From: Pelomonas sp. Root1217
Lineage (GTDB): Bacteria > Pseudomonadota > Gammaproteobacteria > Burkholderiales > Burkholderiaceae_C
Reading direction: 5' to 3'
DNA length: 64,000 bases
Assembly: GCF_001425705.1 (NCBI RefSeq)
Contig: NZ_LMDC01000012.1
Location: 601,294-665,293, forward strand
The first letter of the stretch is position 1. The number at the start of each line of letters is the position of its first letter. A program made the position numbers and the translations under genes. Positions 49,014 through 57,414 of the stretch are shown here, one piece after another. The notes beneath the pieces were generated by a model. It searched no databases and was not told the origin of the DNA. It saw nothing but the letters and a program-made list of their open reading frames with translations.

Positions 49014-49525
49014 ATATTCGCGAACTCGATGGCGCCGAGGCGCTGGCCCGTGTGGATGAGCTGGCCGAGGTGCTGCGCGACTGCGTCGAAGGCGGGGCGT
49101 CGGTGGGCTTCATGCTGCCGCTGGCGGAGGGCCGGCCGGAGGCCTTCTGGCGCAAGGTCGCTGCGGGCGTAGCCGCTGGCGGGCGGCATCTCTTCGTCGC
49201 TGAGGACGAGGCCGGCCGCATCTGCGGCACCTTGTCCCTCGTCATCGACATGCCGGACAACCAGCCGCATCGGGCCGATGTGTCCAAGATGCTGGTCCAC
49301 CGTCGCGTGCGCCGACAAGGCGTGGCGGAGCGACTGCTGCGCACGCTAGAGCTGAAGGCGCGGGAGTTGGGCAAGACGACGCTGGTGCTGGACACCGTGA
49401 CGGGCAGCGATGCTTCGCGGGTCTACGAAAAACTGGACTGGCAGCAAGCCGGAGACATCCCGAACTACGCCTTGATGCCAGATGGGCCGTTCTGCTCAAC
49501 GACCTATTACTTCAAGCTGCTCTGA
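49010..49525 (+). CDS. GNAT-family N-acetyltransferase
   Basis: The 171-residue protein has the GNAT fold: HLFVAEDEAGRICGTLSLVID, the acetyl-CoA site VSKMLVHRRVRRQGVAERLLRTLELKARELG (R/Q-x-x-G-x-G/A type) and TLVLDTVTGSDASRVYEKLDW. The substrate is unknown. Its start overlaps the XRE-cupin stop, so that regulator likely controls it. The 3' end overlaps the convergent ATPase gene by 14 bases. Confidence 0.92.
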   Translation: MNIRELDGAEALARVDELAEVLRDCVEGGASVGFMLPLAEGRPEAFWRKVAAGVAAGGRHLFVAEDEAGRICGTLSLVIDMPDNQPHRADVSKMLVHRRVRRQGVAERLLRTLELKARELGKTTLVLDTVTGSDASRVYEKLDWQQAGDIPNYALMPDGPFCSTTYYFKLL

Positions 49526-51824
49526 ACCCAATGCCTCTGCGTTCGCGGACCTCCGGTTTCGCCCGATGCTCCGCTTCCAGCTGAGCCAAAAACTCATCCG
49601 GCGTGAAGGCCTCGCCGAGGATCTCGACCTGATTTCGCACAGCAGCAAAGTCGCCATGGGTCAGGCAGTCCATTGACACGAGCCTTGAGCGCTGCTCATC
49701 GGTTGGCACCGCACCCGCCTCGCGCTCGAACATCGCCACCCGCTGCTCAGGCTTCAGCGCCTTGAAGCGGATCTTGAAAGCAAAGCGCCGCAGCGCCGCT
49801 TCGTCGAGGTCGTCAAAGAGATTGGTCGTGCAGATGAAAAGCCCGCTGAAGCGCTCCATGCCGGCCAGCATCTCGTTGACCTCCGACACCTCGTAGTTGC
49901 GCTCCGCGTGCTTGCGACTGCGCAAAAAGCTGTCGGCTTCGTCCAGCAACAGCACGGCGCCTTCGGTCTGGGCCGTTTCGAACATGCGGGCCATGTTCTG
50001 CTCGGTCTCGCCGACGAATTTGCTGGCGATGTCGCTGGCCCGGCGAACCATCAGCGGTCGGCCGAGCGCCTGGGCGATGTGCTCGGCCAGGGCCGTCTTG
50101 CCGCTACCGGGCGGGCCGTAGAAGCACAGCTGGCCTGCGCCCTTGCGGCGCAGAGCCTCGACGATGCGCGGGATCTCGAAGCGGCTTTCGCAGTTCAGCA
50201 GATCCAGCGCATAGCTGGTGACGCAGGGCCGGGCGATGCTGCTGCCATCGTCTCGGCCCAGGGCCTTGTCGGCGTTCAGCAGCTGGCGTTCGATGAGCTT
50301 CTCGGCGTCGTCGGCCGGGCCGGCCAGCTGGGCGAAGCGCACGGCGGTTCGGATCTGCGCGGGCGTCAGGCCCGGGCGCTCGGCCAGCTTGGCGATGAAC
50401 ATCTCGCTGACAGGGACTTCACCCAGCGCCTTGGCCACCAGGCCCTTGCGCGCGCCGGGCGGCGGCGACTTCAGCTCCAGGTGGTACTGGAAGCGGCGTC
50501 GGAAAGCCGGGTCGATCTGCTCGATGCGGTTGGTCACCCAGATGACCGGCACCGGGTTGGTTTCCAGGATCTGGTTGACCCAGGCCTTGCCGCTGACCGA
50601 GTTGCCGACGCCGCCTTCGCCGCTGGCATCCAGCCGGTTCAGCAGCGAGGCCGTGTCGCTGGACAGCGGCGGGAAGACGTCCTCGACCTCATCGAACAGC
50701 AGGGCCACATTGGCGCTGGCCTTCAGGAAGACCTGGCTGATCTGCAGCGAGCGGTAGCGATCGCGGCCCGACAACGAATTGCCGTCGCGGTCGGCGTACT
50801 CGACCTCGTACAGATCCAGCCCCGCAGCTGCGGCAGCCACCTTGGCCAGCTCCGTCTTGCCCGTGCCCGGCGGGCCGTAGAGCAGCACGTTGACGCCGGT
50901 CGCGTGCGTGGTGACGGCCTGGCGCAGCAGGCCTTGCAGCAGGCTCAGGTCATCACTGACGAACTGGAAATCACTGGCGCCTAGCGTGCTCAGTGTGGCC
51001 GGCCGCGTGAAGACGGCCATCAGGTCGTGCGGGCCCTGGTATTCGCGCATCAGCACCGGCGGCAGCTGGTCGCTGACCTTCATCAGATCGGCCAGGTCGG
51101 TGATGTTGTGCTCCGAGATCAGGTTCTCGACCATGCCGATGCGCTCGAGCCGGGAACCGGCGCGCAGCGCCTCGGCCACCTCGCGCTCGTCCACGCCGGC
51201 GACGGCGGCAATGGCCGCGAAGGCTTCCTGGGCGGTGTTGACCTTGAACTCGACCAGCGCCCCGCGCAGCTCACGCTGGTAGCGGGCGAGGGTGCCGTAC
51301 AGCAGGATCGCGCGCTCGGCCGGGTTGAGCTGCAGCAGCGTGCCCAGCGCAGCGATGTTCTTCTCGACCAGCGTGGACTCGCGTTTGAGCTGGCGGTCCA
51401 GGTACTCGCAGGTGGTGGCCAGCAGGGCCATCATGTCCTTGGGCGCATCCTTGACGTATTCGTCGAGGTAGAAGAACAGTGTGGCTTCCGAGAAGGGGCC
51501 GCTCCATTGGCCGAAGCGGTCGAGGAAGGCTTCGTCACTCAGCGCATCGTGGCCGCGCCACAACTCGTTGCCGGCGCAGCGCTGGCCCAGATAGCCGCGC
51601 AGCCTCTGCAGCACGCGGGTGGGCCAGACGAGGTGGCGGCCGGTGAAGGACAGCAGGCCGTTGAAGTCGCGCCGCAGGTTGAAGCGGCCGGCGTGCCTGA
51701 CGGTGAGCGTCAGCACGAACTGCGAGCACATGCGGTCCAGCACCGGAGCGCTGTCCAGGCCGGGCGAGGGCAGCACGCGGGCAGACGCCCGGGAGGCTGT
51801 CTCAGCGGCGACTCGCTTCACCAT
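49512..51824 (-). CDS. Double AAA+ ATPase of unknown role
   Basis: The 770-residue protein has an N-terminal region of about 290 residues with no recognised domain. Two AAA modules follow: Walker A GPPGTGKT at 317-324 with Walker B ALLFDEVEDVF, and Walker A GPPGSGKT at 570-577 with Walker B VLLLDEADSF. The second module is close to the classic FtsH/Cdc48 type (VGETEQNMARMFETA, TTNLFDDLDEAALRRF); the first is more divergent but keeps an arginine-finger-like DPAFRRRF. It may be a protein-remodelling enzyme. No protease domain or protease gene is adjacent. It appears monocistronic. Confidence 0.88.
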   Translation of the reverse strand: MVKRVAAETASRASARVLPSPGLDSAPVLDRMCSQFVLTLTVRHAGRFNLRRDFNGLLSFTGRHLVWPTRVLQRLRGYLGQRCAGNELWRGHDALSDEAFLDRFGQWSGPFSEATLFFYLDEYVKDAPKDMMALLATTCEYLDRQLKRESTLVEKNIAALGTLLQLNPAERAILLYGTLARYQRELRGALVEFKVNTAQEAFAAIAAVAGVDEREVAEALRAGSRLERIGMVENLISEHNITDLADLMKVSDQLPPVLMREYQGPHDLMAVFTRPATLSTLGASDFQFVSDDLSLLQGLLRQAVTTHATGVNVLLYGPPGTGKTELAKVAAAAAGLDLYEVEYADRDGNSLSGRDRYRSLQISQVFLKASANVALLFDEVEDVFPPLSSDTASLLNRLDASGEGGVGNSVSGKAWVNQILETNPVPVIWVTNRIEQIDPAFRRRFQYHLELKSPPPGARKGLVAKALGEVPVSEMFIAKLAERPGLTPAQIRTAVRFAQLAGPADDAEKLIERQLLNADKALGRDDGSSIARPCVTSYALDLLNCESRFEIPRIVEALRRKGAGQLCFYGPPGSGKTALAEHIAQALGRPLMVRRASDIASKFVGETEQNMARMFETAQTEGAVLLLDEADSFLRSRKHAERNYEVSEVNEMLAGMERFSGLFICTTNLFDDLDEAALRRFAFKIRFKALKPEQRVAMFEREAGAVPTDEQRSRLVSMDCLTHGDFAAVRNQVEILGEAFTPDEFLAQLEAEHRAKPEVRERRGIGFRAA

Positions 51825-51918
51825 TCGATGGGCTCCTTGCGCAGCCTGCAGCGGCGGCGCGGACCCATCTTGTATCAGGCTTGGCGGCAGAGCAACGTCA
51901 GATCGGCCCCCTAAACGT

Positions 51919-52200
51919 TCAGTGCATCACGACCGGCTGCTGGCCCATGACGGCATAGCGCTCGATGAAGGCGTCGAGTTCGTCCTCGGAAGGCTCGCCA
52001 TCGTCGATGAGGGCCTGCACGCCTTGCTGGAAGGATTCGGCCAGGGCGCCCTCGATGAAGATTTCCTTGCGGGCGAACTTGTCGACGATCTCAAAACCGC
52101 CTCGGTTCAGCTGCGGGCCGGCCTCCACCGCCTGGAGCTCGGCGTGTGGGACGTCGAACTGGACGACGATGAAGCTGTCGGAGTTGTAAAGCATGTGCAT
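51919..52200 (-). CDS. DUF3567 family protein
   Basis: The 93-residue protein starts MHMLYNSDSFIVVQFDVPHAE and contains GGFEIVDKFARKEIFIEGALAESFQQGV, then an acidic helix and ERYAVMGQQPVVMH. This is DUF3567, a small acidic family nearly restricted to Burkholderiales and well conserved there, so it supports the taxonomic placement. Its function is unknown. It stands alone between the ATPase and DUF3108 genes. Confidence 0.93.
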   Translation of the reverse strand: MHMLYNSDSFIVVQFDVPHAELQAVEAGPQLNRGGFEIVDKFARKEIFIEGALAESFQQGVQALIDDGEPSEDELDAFIERYAVMGQQPVVMH

Positions 52201-52323
52201 GGAGTTCTCCTCAGGGCTTCAGCTGCGGGTGAGGCCTGGTGTTTCAAGCCCCGCTTGGTTCAGATACTGGCAGAACGCCCCGCTGTTCGGGTCATCCCAT
52301 AGCCCAGCAACGTGTAGGAAGCG

Positions 52324-53220
52324 TCAGGAGTTCACGTCGGACAGACGGATCTCGAAACCGCGTGTTTCGGGGTCGCCCTGGCGCAGCCGTACCGGCCAGT
52401 AGCCGCGATTGGGGTCCAGCCAGAGCTCGACACCAGGGTCTCGCTCGCCCAGCGGCAGGCGTCGCAGATGCAGGCTGCCGGCGTCTTCAGGCGTCGCATC
52501 CACGGTCTCGAAGGTCCATTCGCGCAGTTCGCCGCGCAATCCAGCCACCCAGACACGCCAGCGCCCACCCGGTGTTGGGGCGGCCTGCACCAGTGCGGCC
52601 AGTTGCAGCCACCAGGACAGGCGGTCCTGCGCGCCCTCGGGCAGTTCGAGCTGGGCAGGGTTGGCCGAGAAGCTGACGCGCCGCCCTTCGACATCGAAGT
52701 TGATGGCCTGCCGGTCCTGGCCACCGCGCTGCAGCGCGAAGCGTTCGGGAGCCAGGCCTGCACTGCCGGTATGGCCCAGGCTTTCCAGGGCCGGCAGGGC
52801 GCGCTCGCCAACTTGCCGGGTCAGGCGCAGGCTGTAGCGGCCATCGGCTTCGGGGCGCCAGTCCAGCAGCGCCTCGCCGTCCTGGCCGCCCTGGCGAAGG
52901 CGGTAGTGCCAGGCGGCCGGCCCGGCCAGGCGCAGCAGCGGGGCCTCGGGGGCGGCGATGGGGGCTTCAACGACGGGCATCGGCGCCTTGGCGCTGGGGC
53001 GGGGCGAGCGCGCCTGAGGCGAGGGCCGGGTGGATGGGGCGGGCTCGGGCAGAGCCATGGGCAAGGCCGGCGGCTGCAGCAGCGCGACGCTGACGGCCCG
53101 CGCCGGCCGCGCGGCGCTGTCCTCGCGAACCTGCTCACCACCCAGCAGCAGCGCGTGGGCGAGCAGGCTGGCCGCCAGCGCAAACGTGGCGGCGCGGGGG
53201 AAGGGCAGGGCGGCGCGCAT
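52324..53220 (-). CDS. DUF3108 family protein with N-terminal anchor
   Basis: The 298-residue protein has an N-terminal hydrophobic helix (ATFALAASLLAHALLLGG), a proline/alanine-rich linker (about residues 45-95) and a beta-rich DUF3108 domain with WHYRLRQGGQDGEALLDWRPEADGRYSLRL and WLDPNRGYWPVRLRQGD. It is TonB-like in its first part (hydrophobic anchor then Pro-rich stretch) but lacks a TonB C-terminus. It probably sits in the periplasm. The function is unknown. Confidence 0.88.
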   Translation of the reverse strand: MRAALPFPRAATFALAASLLAHALLLGGEQVREDSAARPARAVSVALLQPPALPMALPEPAPSTRPSPQARSPRPSAKAPMPVVEAPIAAPEAPLLRLAGPAAWHYRLRQGGQDGEALLDWRPEADGRYSLRLTRQVGERALPALESLGHTGSAGLAPERFALQRGGQDRQAINFDVEGRRVSFSANPAQLELPEGAQDRLSWWLQLAALVQAAPTPGGRWRVWVAGLRGELREWTFETVDATPEDAGSLHLRRLPLGERDPGVELWLDPNRGYWPVRLRQGDPETRGFEIRLSDVNS

Positions 53221-53254
53221 CGCACAATGCTGCCATCACCCTGAACTCTCGCCC

Positions 53255-54028
53255 ATGAAACTCGCCAGCTACGCCGACGGCTCGCGCGACGGCCACCTCA
53301 TCGTCGTGTCGCGCGACCAGACCCAGGCGCACTACGCCACCGGCATCGCCACGCGCCTGCAGCAAGTGCTCGATGACTGGGGCTTCCTGTCGCCCCAGCT
53401 CGAAGACCTGGCCGTGCAGCTCAACCACGGCAAGCTGCGCCACGCCTTCGCTTTCGAGCCCGAGAAATGTGTCGCGCCGCTGCCACGCGCCTATGGCTGG
53501 GCCGTCGTCGACGCGGAAGGGGGAGTGCGGCGCGAGGCCGGGCATTTCCAGGGCTCGCACCAGCCTTTGAGGGCGCCGGCGGCCTGCGAGCCGGCCCTGG
53601 CCGTCATCGCGGGCGACCTGACGGCAGCGAGTGATGCCGCCTCGGCGCTTGATGCCATGCGCCTGCTGACTTTTGCCGTGGACTGGCGCCTGGACGGCGA
53701 ATTGATCGCCACCCACTGCGCGCCGTTGGCCGTCACGCCTGATGAGTTGGGCGAGGCCTGGGCCGGTGGCCGCCTGCAGGCCCGTCTGGTGGCCCAGCAC
53801 AACGGCGCCAAGCTCGATCCGCGCGACGTGGCTGCCCTGCCCGGTGACGCACTGGCGCGTCTAGCACGATTGCGGGCGCTGCGCGCAGGCCAGTTGGCCG
53901 GCTCAGCCCTGGGCGGGTTGGATCTGCCGCTCGCGCCCGGTGACAGCCTGCGCCTGGACCTCAAATCCACCGAGGGCGCCAGCCTCTTCGGCGCCATCGA
54001 TATCGACCTCGCACCCGCCGCCGTATGA
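53255..54028 (+). CDS. Shortened FAH-like (fumarylacetoacetate hydrolase family) protein
   Basis: The 257-residue protein has the N-terminal FAH-family segment MKLASYADGSRDGHLIVVSRDQTQAH and PLPRAYGWAVV, then a diverged core. The usual stretch containing VNHVELVRKARG and MYQGGSD is missing. The metal-binding ExE of the family (E-A-E-L-A-V) reads E-P-A-L-A-V here. The later part retains LAVTPDELGEAWAGGRL and the C-terminal SLFGAIDIDLAP. Catalysis by the usual mechanism is doubtful. Its stop overlaps the nucleoside hydrolase start (ATGA). Confidence 0.75.
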   Translation: MKLASYADGSRDGHLIVVSRDQTQAHYATGIATRLQQVLDDWGFLSPQLEDLAVQLNHGKLRHAFAFEPEKCVAPLPRAYGWAVVDAEGGVRREAGHFQGSHQPLRAPAACEPALAVIAGDLTAASDAASALDAMRLLTFAVDWRLDGELIATHCAPLAVTPDELGEAWAGGRLQARLVAQHNGAKLDPRDVAALPGDALARLARLRALRAGQLAGSALGGLDLPLAPGDSLRLDLKSTEGASLFGAIDIDLAPAAV

Positions 54029-54966
54029 AGCCTTTGCCCATCATCATCGACACCGACCCCGGCCAGGACGACGCCATCGCGCTGCTGCTGGCCGCTGCCA
54101 GCCCGGAGCTGGAGCTGCTCGGCGTGACGACAGTGGCCGGCAATGTGCCGCTGGCGCTGACGACGCTGAACGCCCGCAAGGTCTTGGAATTGGCCGGTCG
54201 GCGCGACGTGCCCATCTGCGCCGGTGCCGACAGGCCGCTGGACGTGCCCCTGGTCACCGCCGAGCATGTGCATGGCGACACCGGGCTGAACGGCGTCGAA
54301 CTGCCCGAGCCGACGCTGGCCCTGGACCCGCGCCATGCGGTCGCCTTCATCGTCCAGACCCTGCGCGAGCGCGAGGCCGGCACCGTGACGCTGTGCCCGC
54401 TGGGGCCGCTGACCAATATCGCGCTGGCCCTGCGCCAGGCGCCCGACATCGCGGCGCGCATTCGCCGCATCGTGCTGATGGGCGGCGGTTTCTTCGAGGG
54501 GGGCAACGTCACGCCGTCCGCGGAATTCAACATCTATGTCGACCCGCAGGCGGCCCATGAGGTGTTCACGAGTGGCGTGCCGATCACGATGGCGCCGCTG
54601 GACGTCACCCACGAGGCGCTGACGACGGCGGCCCGCATCGAGGCCATCCGCGCCCTGGGCAACCGCGTCGGTGGCGTGGTGGCCGCTTGGATGGAGTTCT
54701 TCGAGCGCTTCGACGAGCAGAAATACGGCCAGGACGGCGGCCCGCTGCACGACCCCTGCGTGATCGCCTGGCTGCTGCGACCCGAGCTGTTCACGGGCCG
54801 CGACTGCAATGTGCGTGTCGAGACCCTGAGCGAGCTGACGCGCGGCATGACGGTCATCGACTGGTGGAGCGTCACCGGCCTGCCGGTCAATGCCCAGGTG
54901 CTGCGCCATGTCGATGCCGACGGATTCTTCGGGCTGCTGACCGAGAGGTTGTCAGCCTTGCAGTGA
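54025..54966 (+). CDS. Nucleoside hydrolase (IUNH family)
   Basis: The 313-residue enzyme hydrolyses the N-glycosidic bond of nucleosides. The calcium-binding motif IIIDTDPGQDDAIALLLA is at the N-terminus, the mid motif VTLCPLGPLTNIALAL and RRIVLMGGGFFEGGNVTPSAEFNIYVDP follow, and PLHDPCVIAWLL holds the late active-site histidine and the last Ca ligand. Specificity (purine, pyrimidine or ribosylpyrimidine) cannot be fixed. It overlaps the preceding FAH-like gene, so the two are coexpressed. Confidence 0.95.
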   Translation: MKPLPIIIDTDPGQDDAIALLLAAASPELELLGVTTVAGNVPLALTTLNARKVLELAGRRDVPICAGADRPLDVPLVTAEHVHGDTGLNGVELPEPTLALDPRHAVAFIVQTLREREAGTVTLCPLGPLTNIALALRQAPDIAARIRRIVLMGGGFFEGGNVTPSAEFNIYVDPQAAHEVFTSGVPITMAPLDVTHEALTTAARIEAIRALGNRVGGVVAAWMEFFERFDEQKYGQDGGPLHDPCVIAWLLRPELFTGRDCNVRVETLSELTRGMTVIDWWSVTGLPVNAQVLRHVDADGFFGLLTERLSALQ

Positions 54967-54989
54967 GGGTCACCGCGCGCGACGAATAG

Positions 54990-55018
54990 ATGATGTGCCA
55001 TAAGGGTGTCGACATCAT
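54990..55018. repeat. Inverted repeat upstream of the GAF-GGDEF gene
   Basis: ATGATGT and ACATCAT flank a 15-base centre in the 151-base gap before 55118. It may be an operator or a weak hairpin. Confidence 0.45.
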
Positions 55019-55117
55019 TTATGCCCGCATGAGACACTGCCCGCTCGAGGGGGACACCGCAGCGCCCGGGGTGGAAAGAGGCGCATCGTCGCGCGACAGC
55101 GCGTCGAGGAGACATCG

Positions 55118-56122
55118 ATGCCGACCAGGGACAAACTGCTGGAGGTCATCGCATTGCAGACCGAGGTGGCCGGACTGGGGCTGGAGCTGGACCTGGACCT
55201 GGGGCGCCTGCTGGATCGCGTGGTCAAACGCACCCTGAGCCTGGTGGATGCGGACGGCGCCGCGCTGGAGATGGCCGAGGGCGATGAGATGGTCTACCGC
55301 GCCGCAGCCGGCATGGCGGAGGGCAGCCTGGGCCTGCGGCTCAAACGCAGTCACAGCCTGTCGGGCCTGTGCGTCGCGCAGGGGCGGGCGCTGTGCTGCG
55401 ACGACGCGCTGCTCGATCCGCGCTGCGACCGCGCCGCCTGCGAGCGCCTGGGCCTGCGCGCCATGGTCGTCGTGCCGCTGCGCCATCACGGCGTGACGGT
55501 GGGCGTGCTGAAGGCCATGTCCAAACGCGCGGGTCATTTCGAAGACCGGCATCTGTCCCTGCTGGGGCTGGTGTCCCAGCTCGTCGCCGCGGCCATGTAT
55601 TTCGCCACCCGCTATGCACCCGGCGAGCTCTTTCACAAGGCGACGCATGACGGGCTGACGGACCTGCCCAACCGCTCCCTCTTCCTGGATCGCCTGCACG
55701 CGTCGCTGGCCCAGGCCCTGCGCGACGGCCAGCCGCTGGCCGTCATGATGCTGGACATGAACGGCCTCAAGTTGATCAATGACGGCTTCGGTCACCGCGC
55801 CGGCGACGCGGCGCTGTTGGAATTCGCGCGCCGCCTGGTGGGCGGCCTGCGCCAGTCCGACGTGGCAGCGCGGCTGGGCGGTGACGAGTTCGGCGTGCTG
55901 CTGCGGCCGCTGGCAGCCGACGGCGGCCTGGAAGCGACGATGCAGCGGCTGGCGGCGCATCTCGACGGCAGCTTCGCGTTCGAGGGCCGGCTGCTTCAAA
56001 TCGGCGCCAGCATCGGCGCGGCTTGCTTCCCCGAGGATGGGGTGGATCTCAGCCGGCTCATCGAGCTGGCCGACCAGCGCATGTACCGCCACAAGCGCGG
56101 CCTGCAGCAGGCCCACGCCTGA
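55118..56122 (+). CDS. Soluble GAF-GGDEF diguanylate cyclase
   Basis: The 334-residue protein has a GAF sensor (about residues 20-165; RVVKRTLSLVDADGAALEMAEGDEMVYRA) and a C-terminal GGDEF domain (DGLTDLPNRSLFLDRL, AVMMLDMNGLKLINDGFGHRAGD, intact signature RLGGDEFGVLL). There is no transmembrane segment, so it acts in the cytoplasm. The GAF ligand is unknown. The inhibitory-site RxxD (RQSD at five residues before the signature) is present, so product inhibition is likely. Confidence 0.94.
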   Translation: MPTRDKLLEVIALQTEVAGLGLELDLDLGRLLDRVVKRTLSLVDADGAALEMAEGDEMVYRAAAGMAEGSLGLRLKRSHSLSGLCVAQGRALCCDDALLDPRCDRAACERLGLRAMVVVPLRHHGVTVGVLKAMSKRAGHFEDRHLSLLGLVSQLVAAAMYFATRYAPGELFHKATHDGLTDLPNRSLFLDRLHASLAQALRDGQPLAVMMLDMNGLKLINDGFGHRAGDAALLEFARRLVGGLRQSDVAARLGGDEFGVLLRPLAADGGLEATMQRLAAHLDGSFAFEGRLLQIGASIGAACFPEDGVDLSRLIELADQRMYRHKRGLQQAHA

Positions 56123-56162
56123 GCCGGTGGCAAGATGGCGCTCTGTCTCACCGGAGCCCGCC

Positions 56163-56840
56163 ATGCAACGCCGCCTCGTCATCGCCAGTGCCCCCGCACT
56201 GCTCCTGTTGCGCCCGGCCTGGGCGCTGAACCTCAGCGAGGGTGATGCCAACGCCGGCATCCGCGCGGCCCTGGAGCGCGGCGCCAATTCGGCGGTGTCG
56301 CTGCTGGGGCGTCCCGACGGCTTTCTTCGCAACCCGCTCGTCAAGATCGAGCTGCCGGGGTATCTGAAGGACGCGGCCAAGCTGCTGAAGGCCACCGGGC
56401 AAGGCAGGAAGCTCGACGAGCTCGTCACAGCGATGAACCGCGCCGCCGAAGCCGCCGTGCCGGCGGCCAAGCCGCTGCTGGTCAAGGCGGTGAAGGACAT
56501 GAGCGTCGAGGACGGGCTGAAGATCCTCAGGGGCGGTGACGACTCGGTGACGCAGTTCTTCGCCGTGAAGACGCGCGAGCCGCTGGGCCTGCAGTTCCTG
56601 CCCATCGTGACCAGGGCGACCGAGAAGGTGTCGCTGGCCGACAAGTACAACGCCGTCGCCAAGAAGGCCGGCGGCTTCGGCCTCGTCAAGGGCGACGAGG
56701 CCAACATCCAGCAATACGTGACGGCCAGGGCGCTGGACGGCCTGTACCGCATCATCGGCGAGGAGGAGAAGAAGATCCGGCAGGACCCGGTGGGTACCGG
56801 CAGCGCCATCCTCAAGAAGGTGTTTGGCGGGCTGGGCTAG
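56163..56840 (+). CDS. DUF4197 family secreted protein
   Basis: The 225-residue protein has a signal peptide (VIASAPALLLLRPAWA) and an all-helical DUF4197 domain with GIRAALERGANSAVSLLGRPDGFLRNPLVKIELP, MNRAAEAAVPAAKPLLVKAVKDMSVEDGLKIL and VTQFFAVKTREPL. The function is unknown. It overlaps the convergent GFA gene by 4 bases at the 3' end. Confidence 0.92.
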   Translation: MQRRLVIASAPALLLLRPAWALNLSEGDANAGIRAALERGANSAVSLLGRPDGFLRNPLVKIELPGYLKDAAKLLKATGQGRKLDELVTAMNRAAEAAVPAAKPLLVKAVKDMSVEDGLKILRGGDDSVTQFFAVKTREPLGLQFLPIVTRATEKVSLADKYNAVAKKAGGFGLVKGDEANIQQYVTARALDGLYRIIGEEEKKIRQDPVGTGSAILKKVFGGLG

Positions 56841-57322
56841 GGCTTGTAGTGCGCCTTGTGCCACTCGGCCAGTGACATGTCGGGATATTCGTCGAAGCGC
56901 GGGTCTTGCGGCAAGCCCTCCACCTCGACCCAATCCGCCTTGGAATCCACCATGCAATGCACGTGCTCGGGTGGCGTGGGCAACGGCGTGTCGATGGCGC
57001 TGGCATGCGGGTGGACGAGCTCGGGCCAGGTCGGGTCCCACAGCCACAGCGCGCTGCCGCACTTCATGCAGAAGTAACGCCGCCCGCTGCTCTTGTGCCG
57101 GCCCTTGCCTTCCTTGTTCGGCAGCTTGGCGCGGTAGATGCGCAGATGCCGCTTGCCCTTGACCTTCATCGTGTGCGTCTGAGCGCCGAGGTTGATCGCA
57201 TAACCGCCGGCGCCGGCCGTCTTGCGACAGATGGAGCAGTAGCAGCGCATGAACGGGACGGGCGAGTCGGCCTCGACCGAGAACTTCACGCTGCCGCAAT
57301 GGCATGAGCCTTCGAGGTGCAT
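56837..57322 (-). CDS. GFA-family zinc protein
   Basis: The 161-residue protein has the zinc-binding CHCGSVKF and CYCSICRKTAGAGG motifs of the GFA (glutathione-dependent formaldehyde-activating enzyme-like) family, and a third site with YFCMKCGSALWLWD. Members are small zinc sheets of largely unknown function, so formaldehyde activity should not be assumed. The C-terminal half reads VHCMVDSKADWVEVEGLPQ. Confidence 0.93.
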   Translation of the reverse strand: MHLEGSCHCGSVKFSVEADSPVPFMRCYCSICRKTAGAGGYAINLGAQTHTMKVKGKRHLRIYRAKLPNKEGKGRHKSSGRRYFCMKCGSALWLWDPTWPELVHPHASAIDTPLPTPPEHVHCMVDSKADWVEVEGLPQDPRFDEYPDMSLAEWHKAHYKP

Positions 57323-57414
57323 TTGCTGACCTTTCTGTGGGATGGCGTGCAGGAGGCCATGATGGCCGACAATCCCGGCCCTTGCCTGTTTGCTGCCGCT
57401 TCGACGGCTTTGCG

